Assembly: GCA_948099385.1 (NCBI GenBank)
Contig: CANUEZ040000067.1
Span: 22,214,501 to 22,278,500 of the forward strand
Direction: 5' to 3'
Source: Fasciola hepatica
Taxonomy: Eukaryota > Platyhelminthes > Trematoda > Plagiorchiida > Fasciolidae
Length of the DNA stretch: 64,000 nt
The notes below the pieces were generated by a model. It saw nothing but the letters and a program-made list of their open reading frames with translations, made no database searches and was not told where the DNA came from. Shown piece by piece: positions 1 to 9,624 of the stretch. Every line of letters starts with the position of its first letter. Within the stretch, counting starts at the first letter, position 1. Position numbers and translations under genes: made by a program.

Positions 1-78
1 AGCACCCTTCCGTCACTGGCTTTTGAACGGTAACAACCCGCTTCCCACACAGCGATCGACTCCTATGATGGATGACTT

Positions 79-132
79 CTCTGTAGGGGCCTAAGTACAA
101 CGAAGGCATTCCGTTATGAACAACCTACAGAG
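79..132. other. Long inverted repeat / hairpin (unit 1; present in each unit)
   Basis: ctctgtagg (79-87) and cctacagag (124-132) are perfect 9-bp reverse complements. Inside them, aacgaa (99-104) can pair with ttc-c-gtt (109-115), with one bulged c, around a 4-nt loop. The g/c two-state position 105 lies in that loop. The stem is broken in some copies: g86 to c in units 45, 63, 67 and 74, and t84 to a in units 10 and 64. It lies outside the predicted Pol III transcript. Function is unknown. Confidence 0.5.
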
Positions 133-195
133 CTTGGTTATTATTTGCAATTGAGTAGTAGGAGATTAGATTTGTATATAATATGATTCATCATG
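133..195. other. AT-rich spacer with TATATAATAT tract (unit 1)
   Basis: This is the least GC-rich part of the unit, including ttgcaattgag and a tatataatat run at 175-184. It contains the g/a two-state position 161 and the t134-to-c variant that appears only in the second half of the window. I see no gene or paired promoter elements on either strand. Confidence 0.5.
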
Positions 196-221
196 CAGCT
201 TGAACGCTCAACTCACCATTG

Positions 222-225
222 AAAA
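222..225 (-). terminator. Pol III-type oligo-T terminator (unit 1; repeated in each unit)
   Basis: Plus-strand gaaaac gives TTTT on the minus strand, 63 nt beyond the 3' end of the tRNA-like segment. It is the first T4 run met in that direction. Four T residues are enough to stop Pol III in many eukaryotes. A common neighbouring variant (aaaagg for aaaacg) leaves the run intact. The run is broken in units 50, 52, 54 and 157. Confidence 0.5.
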
Positions 226-299
226 CGATGGAAGCACTGTACAGCTGTTTCATCCTTGTTGGGAATCATGAGCAGTGCACATCCACCGAGCCCCCACGG

Positions 300-310
300 G
301 GACTCGAACC
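300..310 (-). promoter_or_regulatory. B box (unit 1; repeated in each unit)
   Basis: Minus-strand GGTTCGAGTCC matches the Pol III B-box consensus GGTTCGANNCC at every defined position. In tRNA genes and tRNA-derived SINEs this is the main TFIIIC contact. Most units keep it intact. Exceptions include ggactggaacc in units 122, 139, 142 and 147, a change at the second G (gaactcgg) in units 79, 82, 90 and 115, and gaacacgg in units 59 and 66. Confidence 0.75.
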
Positions 311-342
311 CGGGGTGAACGATTGTGAATCGAACACCTTAA

Positions 343-353
343 CCACAAGGCTA
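343..353 (-). promoter_or_regulatory. A-box-like element (unit 1; repeated in each unit)
   Basis: Minus-strand TAGCCTTGTGG overlaps the D arm and resembles the Pol III A-box consensus TRGYNNARNNGG. The main departures are T in place of the conserved A and one base fewer before GG. It lies 32 nt upstream of the B box, a normal spacing for tRNA promoters. The first T is changed to A in units 60, 71 and 74. Confidence 0.6.
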
Positions 354-396
354 TCCGGGTTGGCTCTCAACGGTTTGCTGAACATCTACACTACAT

Positions 397-402
397 GATA
401 TA
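397..402 (-). promoter_or_regulatory. TATA-like hexamer upstream of the tRNA-like segment
   Basis: Minus-strand TATATC spans the junction of units 1 and 2, 37-42 nt 5' of the tRNA-like start. This is roughly where upstream TATA elements sit in Pol III genes of lineages that use them. A CAA follows closer to the start (377-375). The common g/a variant at unit position 2 leaves the hexamer intact. It is altered at the end of units 5 and 8 (catgttgtagc). Such a short AT motif may be coincidental. Confidence 0.25.
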
Positions 403-1604
403 GCACCCTTCCGTCACTGGCTTTTGAACGGTAACAACCCGCTTCCCACACAGCGATCGACTCCTATGATGGATGACTTCTCTGTAGGGGCCTAAGTACA
501 ACGAACGCATTCCGTTATGAACAACCTACAGAGCTTGGTTAATATTTGCAATTGAGTAGTAAGAGATTAGATTTGTATATAATATGATTCATCATGCAGC
601 TTGAACGCTCAACTCACCATTGAAAACGATGGGAGCACTGTACAGCTGTTTCATCCTTGTTGGGAATCATCAGCAGTGCACATCCACCGAGCCCCCACGG
701 GGACTCGAACCCGGGGTGAACGATTGTGAATCGAACACCTTAACCACAAGGCTATCCGGGTTGGCTCTCAACGGTTTGCTGAACATCTACACTACATGAT
801 ATAGCACCCTTCCGTCACTGGCTTTTGAACGGTAACAACCCGCTTCCCACACAGCGATCGACTCCTATGATGGATGACTTCTCTGTAGGGGCCTAAGTAC
901 AACGAACGCATTCCGTTATGAACAACCTACAGAGCTTGGTTATTATTTGCAATTGAGTATTAGGAGATTAGATTTGTATATAATATGATTCATCATGCAG
1001 CTTGAACGCTCAACTCACCATTGAAAACGATGGAAGCACTGTACAGCTGTTTCATCCTTGTTGGGAATCATCAGCAGTGCACATCCACCGAGCCCCCACG
1101 GGGACTCGAACCCGGGGTGAACGATTGTGAATCGAACACCTTAACCACAAGGCTATCCGGGTTGGCTCTCAACGGTTTGCTGAACATCTACACTACATGA
1201 TATAGCACCCTTCCGTCACTGGCTTTTGAACGGTAACAACCCGCTTCCCACACAGCGATCGACTCCTATGATGGATGACTTCTCTGTAGGGGCCTAAGTA
1301 CAACGAACGCATTCCGTTATGAACAACCTACAGAGCTTGGTTATTATTTGCAATTGAGTAGTAGGAGATTAGATTTGTATATAATATGATTCATCATGCA
1401 GCTTGAACGCTCAACTCACCATTGAAAACGATGGAAGCACTGTACAGCTGTTTCATCCTTGTTGGGAATCATCAGCAGTGCACATCCACCGAGCCCCCAC
1501 GGGGACTCGAACCCGGGGTGAACGATTGTGAATCGAACACCTTAACCACAAGGCTATCCGGGTTGGCTCTCAACGGTTTGCTGAACATCTACACTACATG
1601 ATAT

Positions 1605-3208
1605 AGCACCCTTCCGTCACTGGCTTTTGAACGGTAACAACCCGCTTCCCAAACAGCGATCGACTCCTATGATGGATGACTTCTCTGTAGGGGCCTAAGT
1701 ACAACGAACGCATTCCGTTATGAACAACCTACAGAGCTTGGTTATTATTTGCAATTGAGTAGTAAGAGATTAGATTTGTATATAATATGATTCATCATGC
1801 AGCTTGAACGCTCAACTCACCATTGAAAACGATAGAAGCACGGTACAGCTGTTTCATCCGTGTTGGGAATCATCAGCAGCGCACATCCACCGAGCCCCCA
1901 CGGGGACTCGAACCCGGGGTGAACGATTGTGAATCGAACACCTTAACCACAAGGCTATCCGGGTTCGCTCTCAACGGTTTGCCGAACATCTACACTACAT
2001 GTTGTAGCACCCTTCCGTCACTGGCTTTTGAACGGTAACAACCCGCTTCCCACACAGCGATCGACTCCTATGATGGATGACTTCTCTGTAGGGGCCTAAG
2101 TACAACGAAGGCATTCCGTTATGAACAACCTACAGAGCTTGGTTATTATTTGCAATTGAGTAGTAGGAGATTAGATTTGTATATAATATGATTCATCATG
2201 CAGCTTGAACGCTCAACTCACCATTGAAAACGATGGAAGCACTGTACAGCTGTTTCATCCTTGTTGGGAATCATGAGCAGTGCACATCCACCGAGCCCCC
2301 ACGGGGACTCGAACCCGGGGTGAACGATTGTGAATCGAACACCTTAACCACAAGGCTATCCGGGTTGGCTCTCAACGGTTTGCTGAACATCTACACTACA
2401 TGATATAACACCCTTCCGTCACTGGCTTTTGAACGGTAACAACCCGCTTCCCACACAGCGATCGACTCCTATGATGGATGACTTCTCTGTAGGGGCCTAA
2501 GTACAACGAAGGCATTCCGTTATGAACAACCTACAGAGCTTGGTTATTATTTGCAATTGAGTAGTAGGAGATTAGATTTGTATATAATATGATTCATCAT
2601 GCAGCTTGAACGCTCAACTCACCATTGAAAACGATGGAAGCACTGTACAGCTGTTTCATCCTTGTTGGGAATCATCAGCAGTTCACATCCACCGAGCCCC
2701 CACGGGGACTCGAACCCGGGGTGAACGATTGTGAATCGAACACCTTAACCACAAGGCTATCCGGGTTGGCTCTCAACGGTTTGCTGAACATCTACACTAC
2801 ATGATATAGCACCCTTCCGTCACTGGCTTTTGAACGGTAACAACCCGCTTCCCAAACAGCGATCGACTCCTATGATGGATGACTTCTCTGTAGGGGCCTA
2901 AGTACAACGAACGCATTCCGTTATGAACAACCTACAGAGCTTGGTTATTATTTGCAATTGAGTAGTAAGAGATTAGATTTGTATATAATATGATTCATCA
3001 TGCAGCTTGAACGCTCAACTCACCATTGAAAACGATAGAAGCACGGTACAGCTGTTTCATCCTTGTTGGGAATCATCAGCAGCGCACATCCACCGAGCCC
3101 CCACGGGGACTCGAACCCGGGGTGAACGATTGTGAATCGAACACCTTAACCACAAGGCTATCCGGGTTGGCTCTCAACGGTTTGCCGAACATCTACACTA
3201 CATGTTGT
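1605..3208. repeat. Trimer-spaced duplicate: units 5 and 8
   Basis: Units 5 (1605-2005) and 8 (2808-3208) share a private set of variants: gatagaagcacgg, cagcagcgcac, tttgccgaac, and catgttgtagc at the unit end. They are exactly 1203 bp apart. They differ at only a few sites, for example catccgtg versus catccttg and ggttcgctc versus ggttggctc. Units 6 and 7 between them do not carry the set, so one three-unit copying event is the simplest account. Confidence 0.85.
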
Positions 3209-6200
3209 AGCACCCTTCCGTCACTGGCTTTTGAACGGTAACAACCCGCTTCCCACACAGCGATCGACTCCTATGATGGATGACTTCTCTGTAGGGGCCT
3301 AAGTACAACGAAGGCATTCCGTTATGAACAACCTACAGAGCTTGGTTATCATTTGCAATTGAGTAGTAAGAGATTAGATTTGTATATAATATGATTCATC
3401 ATGCAGCTTGAACGCTCAACTCACCATTGAAAACGATGGAAGCACTGTACAGCTGTTTCATCCTTGTTGGGAATCATCAGCAGTGCACATCCACCGAGCC
3501 CCCACGGGGACTCGAACCCGGGGTGAACGATTGTGAATCGAACACCTTAACCACAAGGCTATCCGGGTTGGCTCTCAACGGTTTGCTGAACATCTACACT
3601 ACATGATATAGCACCCTTCCGTCACTGGCTTTTGAACGGTAACAACCCGCTTCCCACACAGCGATCGACTCCTATGATGGATGACTTCTCTGAAGGGATC
3701 TAAGTACAACGAAGGCATTCCGTTATGAACAACCTACAGAGCTTGGTTATTATTTGCAATTGAGTAGTAGGAGATTAGATTTGTATATAATATGATTCAT
3801 CATGCAGCTTGAACGCTCAACTCACCATTGAAAACGATGGAAGCACTGTACAGCTGTTTCATCCTTGTTGGGAATCATCAGCAGTGCACATCCACCGAGC
3901 CCCCACGGGGACTCGAACCCGGGGTGAACGATTGTGAATCGAACACCTTAACCACAAGGCTATCCGGGTTGGCTCTCAACGGTTTGCTGAACATCTACAC
4001 TACATGATATAACACCCTTCCGTCACTGGCTTTTGAACGGTAACAACCCGCTTCCCACACAGCGATCGACTCCTATGATGGATGACTTCTCTGTAGGGGC
4101 CTAAGTACAACGAAGGCATTCCGTTATGAACAACCTACAGAGCTTGGTTATTATTTGCAATTGAGTAGTAGGAGATTAGATTTGTATATAATATGATTCA
4201 TCATGCAGCTTGAACGCTCAACTCACCATTGAAAACGATAGAAGCACTGTACAGCTGTTTCAACCTTGTTGGGAATCATCAGCAGTGCACATCCACCGAG
4301 CCCCCACGGGGACTCGAACCCGGGGTGAACGATTGTGAATCGAACACCTTAACCACAAGGCTATCCGGGTTGGCTCTCAACGGTTTGCTGAACATCTACA
4401 CTACATGATATAGCACCCTTCCGTCACTGGCTTTTGAACGGTAACAACCCGCTTCCCACACAGCGATCGACTCCTATGATGGATGACTTCTCTGTAGGGG
4501 CCTAAGTACAACGAACGCATTCCGTTATGAACAACCTACAGAGCTTGGTTATTATTTGCAATTGAGTAGTAGGAGATTAGATTTGTATATAATATGATTC
4601 ATCATGCAGCTTGAACGCTCAACTCACCATTGAAAACGATGGAAGCACTGTACAGCTGTTTCATCCTTGTTGGGAATCATCAGCAGTGCACATCCACCGA
4701 GCCCCCACGGGGACTCGAACCCGGGGTGAACGATTGTGAATCGAACACCTTAACCACAAGGCTATCCGGGTTGGCTCTCAACGGTTTGCTGAACATCTAC
4801 ACTACATGATATAGCACCCTTCCGTCACTGGCTTTTGAACGGTAACAACCCGCTTCCCACACAGTGATCGACTCCTATGATGGATGACTTCTCTGTAGGG
4901 GCCTAAGTACAACGAACGCATTCCGTTATGAACAACCTACAGAGCTTGGTTATTATTTGCAATTGAGTAGTAAGAGATTAGATTTGTATATAATATGATT
5001 CATCATGCAGCTTGAACGCTCAACTCACCATTGAAAACGATGGAAGCACTGTACAGCTGTTTCATCCTTGTTGGGAATCATCAGCAGTGCACATCCACCG
5101 AGCCCCCACGGGGACTCGAACCCGGGGTGAACGATTGTGAATCGAACACCTTAACCACAAGGCTATCCGGGTTGGCTCTCAACGGTTTGCTGAACATCTA
5201 CACTACATGATATAGCACCCTTCCGTCACTGGCTTTTGAACGGTAACAACCCGCTTCCCACACAGCGATCGACTCCTATGATGGATGACTTCTCTGTAGG
5301 GGCCTAAGTACAACGAAGGCATTCCGTTATGAACAACCTACAGAGCTTGGTTATTATTTGCAATTGAGTAGTAGCAGATTAGATTTGTATATAATATGAT
5401 TCATCATGCAGCTTGAACGCTCAACTCACCATTGAAAACGATGGAAGCACTGTACAGCTGTTTCATCCTTGTTGGGAATCATCAGCAGTGCACATCCACC
5501 GAGCGCCCACGGGGACTCGAACCCGGGGTGAACGATTGTGAATCGAACACCTTAACCACAAGGCTATCCGGGTTGGCTCTCAACGGTTTGCTGAACATCT
5601 ACACTACATGATATAGCACCCTTCCGTCACTGGCTTTTGAACGGTAACAACCCGCTTCCCAAACAGCGATCGACTCCTATGATGGATGACTTCTCTGTAG
5701 GGGCCTAAGTACAACGAAGGCATTCCGTTATGAACAACCTACAGAGCTTGGTTATTATTTGCAATTGAGTAGTAGGAGATTAGATTTGTATATAATATGA
5801 TTCATCATGCAGCTTGAACGCTCAACTCACCATTGAAAACGATGGAAGCACTGTACAGCTGTTTCATCCGTGTTGGGAATCATCAGCAGTGCACATCCAC
5901 CGAGCCCACACGGGGACTCGAACCCGGGGTGAACGATTGTGAATCGAACACCTTAACCACAAGGCTATCCGGGTTGGCTCTCAACGGTTTGCTGAACATC
6001 TACACTACATGATATAGCACCCTTCCGTCACTGGCTTTTGAACGGTAACAACCCGCTTCCCACACAGCGATCGACTCCTATGATGGATGACTTCTCTGTA
6101 GGGGCCTAAGTACAACGAACGCATTCCGTTATGAACAACCTACAGAGCTTGGTTATTATTTGCAATTGAGTAGTAGGAGATTAGATTTGTATATAATATG

Positions 6201-8020
6201 ATTCATCATGCAGCTTGAACGCTCAACTCACCATTGAAAACGATGGAAGCACTGTACAGCTGTTTCATCCTTGTTGGGAATCATCAGCAGTGCACATCCA
6301 CCGAGCCCCCACGGGGACTCGAACCCGGGGTGAACGATTGTGAATCGAGCACCTTAACCACAAGGCTATCCGGGTTGGCTCTCAACGGTTTGCTGAACAT
6401 CTACACTACATGATATAGCACCCTTCCGTCACTGGCTTTTGAACGGTAACAACCCGCTTCCCACACAGCGATCGACTCCTATGATGGATGACTTCTCTGT
6501 AGGGGCCTAAGTACAACGAAGGCATTCCGTTATGAACAACCTACAGAGCTTGGTTATTATTTGCAATTGAGTAGTAGGAGATTAGATTTGTATATAATAT
6601 GATTCATCATGTAGCTTGAACGCTCAACTCACCATTGAAAACGATGGAAGCACTGTACAGCTGTTTCATCCTTGTTGGGAATCATCAGCAGTGCACATCC
6701 ACCGAGCCCCCACGGGGACTCGAACCCGGGGTGAACGATTGTGAATCGAACACCTTAACCACAAGGCTATCCGGGTTGGCTCTCAACGGTTTGCTGAACA
6801 TCTACACTACATGATATAGCACCCTTCCGTCACTGGCTTTTGAACGGTAACAACCCGCTTCCCACACAGCGATCGACTCCTATGATGGATGACTTCTCTG
6901 TAGGGGCCTAAGTACAACGAACGCATTCCGTTATGAACAACCTACAGAGCTTGGTTATTATTTGCAATTGAGTAGTAGGAGATTAGATTTGTATATAATA
7001 TGATTCATCATGCAGCTTGAACGCTCAACTCACCATTGAAAACGATGGAAGCACTGTACAGCTGTTTCATCCTTGTTGGGAATCATCAGCAGTTCACATC
7101 CACCGAGCCCCCACGGGGACTCGAACCCGGGGTGAACGATTGTGAATCGAACACCTTAACCACAAGGCTATCCGGGTTGGCTCTCAACGGTTTGCTGAAC
7201 ATCTACACTACATGATATAGCACCCTTCCGTCACTGGCTTTTGAACGGTACCAACCCGCTTCCCACACAGCGATCGACTCCTATGATGGATGACTTCTCT
7301 GTAGGGGCCTAAGTACAACGAAGGCATTCCGTTATGAACAACCTACAGAGCTTGGTTATTATTTGCAATTGAGTAGTAGGAGATTAGATTTGTATATAAT
7401 ATGATTCATCATGCAGCTTGAACGCTCAACTCACCATTGAAAACGATGGAAGCACTGTACAGCTGTTTCATCCTTGTTGGGAATCATCAGCAGTTCACAT
7501 CCACCGAGCCCTCACGGGGACTCGAACCCGGGGTGAACGATTGTGAATCGAACACCTTAACCACAAGGCTATCCGGGTTGGCTCTCAACGGTTTGCTGAA
7601 CATCTACACTACATGATATAGCACCCTTCCGTCACTGGCTTTTGAACGGTAACAACCCGATTCCCACACAGCGATCGACTCCTATGATGGATGACTTCTC
7701 TGTAGGGGCCTAAGTACAACGAAGGCATTCCGTTATGAACAACCTACAGAGCTTGGTTATTATTTGCAATTGAGTAGTAGGAGATTAGATTTGTATATAA
7801 TATGATTCATCATGCAGCTTGAACGCTCAACTCACCATTGAAAACGATGGAAGCACTGTACAGCTGTTTCATCCTTGTTGGGAATCATCAGCAGTGCACA
7901 TCGACCGAGCCCCCACGGGGACTCGAACCCGGGGTGAACGATTGTGAATCGAACACCTTAACCACAAGGCTATCCGGGTTGGCTCTCAACGGTTTGCTGA
8001 ACATCTACACTACATGATAT

Positions 8021-9624
8021 AGCACCCTTCCGTCACTGGCTTTTGAACGGTAACAACCCGCTTCCCACACAGCGATCGACTCCTATGATGGATGACTTCT
8101 CTGTAGGGGCCTAAGTACAACGAACGCATTCCGTTATGAACAACCTACAGAGCTTGGTTATTATTTGCAATTGAGTAGTAGGAGATTAGATTTGTATATA
8201 ATATGATTCATCATGCAGCTCGAACGCTCAACTCACCATTGAAAACGATGGAAGCACTGTACAGCTGTTTCATCCTTGTTGGGAATCATCAGCAGTGCAC
8301 ATCCACCGAGCGCCCACGGGGACTCGAACCCGGGGTGAACGATTGTGAATCGAACACCTTAACCACAAGGCTATCCGGGTTGGCTCTCAACGGTTTGCTG
8401 AACATCTACACTACATGATATAGCACCCTTCCGTCACTGGCTTTTGAACGGTAACAACCCGCTTCCCACACAGCGATCGACTCCTATGATGGATGACTTC
8501 TCTGTAGGGGCCTAAGTACAACGAACGCATTCCGTTATGAACAACCTACAGAGCTTGGTTATTATTTGCAATTGAGTAGTAGGAGATGAGATTTGTATAT
8601 AATATGATTCATCATGCAGCTTGAACGCTCAACTCACCATTGAAAACGATGGAAGCACTGTACAGCTGTTTCATCCTTGTTGGGAATCATCAGCAGTTCA
8701 CATCCACCGAGCCCTCACGGGGACTCGAACCCGGGGTGAACGATTGTGAATCGAACACCTTAACCACAAGGCTATCCGGGTTGGCTCTCAACGGTTTGCT
8801 GAACATCTACACTACATGATATAGCACCCTTCCGTCACTGGCTTTTGAACGGTAAACACCGGCTTCCCACACAGCGATCGACTCCTATGATGGATGACTT
8901 CTCTGTAGGGGCCTAAGTACAACGAAGGCATTCCGTTATGAACAACCTACAGAGCTTGGTTATTATTTGCAATTGAGTAGTAAGAGATTAGATTTGTATA
9001 TAATATGATTCATCATGCAGCTTGAACGCTCAACTCACCATTGAAAACGATGGAAGCACTGTACAGCTGTTTCATCCTTGTTGGGAATCATCAGCAGTGC
9101 ACATCCACCGAGCCCCCACGGGGACTCGAACCCGGGGTGAACGATTGTGAATCGAACACCTTAACCACAAGGCTATCCGGGTTGGCTCTCAACGGTTTGC
9201 TGAACATCTACACTACATGATATAGCACCCTTCCGTCACTGGCTTTTGAACGGTAACAACCCGCTTCCCACACAGCGATCGACTCCTATGATGGATGACC
9301 TCTCTGTAGGGGCCTAAGTACAACGAACGCATTCCGTTATGAACAACCTACAGAGCTTGGTTATTATTTGCAATTGAGTAGTAGGAGATTAGATTTGTAT
9401 ATAATATGATTCATCATGCAGCTCGAACGCTCAACTCACCATTGAAAACGATGGAAGCACTGTACAGCTGTTTCATCCTTGTTGGGAATCATCAGCAGTG
9501 CACATCCACCGAGCGCCCACGGGGACTCGAACCCGGGGTGAACGATTGTGAATCGAACACCTTAACCACAAGGCTATCCGGGTTGGCTCTCAACGGTTTG
9601 CTGAACATCTACACTACATGATAT
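8021..9624. repeat. Trimer-spaced duplicate: units 21 and 24
   Basis: Unit 21 (8021-8421) and unit 24 (9224-9624) share cagctcgaacg and gagcgcccac, 1203 bp apart. The intervening units lack both. The first change also joins two frames into a 71-codon open stretch in these units only, which is a by-product of the variant and not a gene. Confidence 0.8.

Larger units (their letters stand above)
289..360 (-). pseudogene. tRNA-like relic (Val-type CAC loop), reference copy in unit 1
   Basis: Read on the minus strand from 360 to 289. Positions 8-9 are TA (353-352). The D stem is GCCT/AGGT (351-348 with 339-336) closing an 8-nt loop containing GG. The anticodon stem has only three pairs, CGA/TCG, then two T-T mismatches. 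Its 7-nt loop TTCACAA has T33, the triplet CAC (327-325) and A37. The variable loop has 4 nt. The T loop is TTCGAGT (308-302), on a 5-bp stem with one C-C mismatch. In the 7-bp acceptor, only about four pairs form (ACCCGGA against TGGGGGC). No CCA is encoded. Known tRNA architecture therefore supports tRNA ancestry, but the stem defects argue against an aminoacylatable tRNA-Val. It could equally be the tRNA head of a SINE taken into a satellite. Anticodon identity depends on this alignment. Confidence 0.72.
222..366 (-). ncRNA. Possible Pol III transcript of about 145 nt (unit 1 model)
   Basis: Inferred only from internal boxes followed by TTTT. It would start a few bases 5' of the tRNA-like segment and include it plus a roughly 63-nt trailer with the palindromes gtgcac and acagctgt. 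Its first bases GAGCC (366-362) can pair with GGCTC (292-288) at the 3' edge of the tRNA-like part. No poly-A or SINE tail follows. There is no direct evidence of expression. The alternative is that the boxes bind TFIIIC without productive transcription, or are dead. Confidence 0.3.
1..401. repeat. Reference unit 1 of the satellite, with internal map
   Basis: Position in this unit equals position in the window. Layout: 1-78 is unstructured spacer with a cgatcg palindrome at 53-58. 79-132 is an inverted repeat able to form a long hairpin. 133-195 is AT-rich spacer. 196-221 is spacer. 222-225 is the minus-strand TTTT. 226-287 would be the trailer of a minus-strand transcript and includes two palindromes, acagctgt (241-248) and gtgcac (275-280). 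289-360 is the minus-strand tRNA-like segment. 361-401 is its 5' flank, with a TATA-like hexamer at the unit junction. Unit 1 carries a less common g at 270 (catgagcag instead of catcagcag), shared with units 6 and 29. GC counted by hand is 188 of 401. Confidence 0.95.

Noticed and set aside
21..24. Plus-strand TTTT in ggcttttgaacgg as a terminator
   Set aside because: No plus-strand Pol III promoter precedes it, so the run has no transcript to end.
188..272. Box C/D snoRNA on the minus strand (ATGATGA at 188-194, TGATGA at 266-271) or on the plus strand (ATGATGG at 65-71)
   Set aside because: No CUGA D box lies at a suitable distance with a closing terminal stem. The only nearby CUGA overlaps the second C-like motif, and the plus-strand one is about 300 nt away.
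302..338. A plus-strand tRNA or B box (tcgaaccc, tcgaacacc)
   Set aside because: These resemble B boxes only because that motif is partly self-complementary. They have two or more mismatches and no matching A box or cloverleaf on the plus strand.
289..360. A functional tRNA-Val(CAC) gene in each unit
   Set aside because: Acceptor, anticodon and T stems all have mismatches shared by every copy. The relic and its boxes are supported; a working tRNA is not.
1..401. 5S rRNA, snRNA or spliced-leader gene repeat, which often have units of this size
   Set aside because: No 5S internal control region, Sm-site-like sequence or recognisable leader was seen; the only RNA-like homology is to a tRNA.
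1823..2038. Open reading frames of 60-71 codons on both strands in scattered units (for example near 1823, 8203, 19849, 41520 plus; 15507, 31946 minus)
   Set aside because: They appear only where a chance variant removes a stop or makes a start, run across the tRNA-like segment, and are absent from most units. There is no ribosomal-site, splice or codon signal. They are by-products of the repeat.
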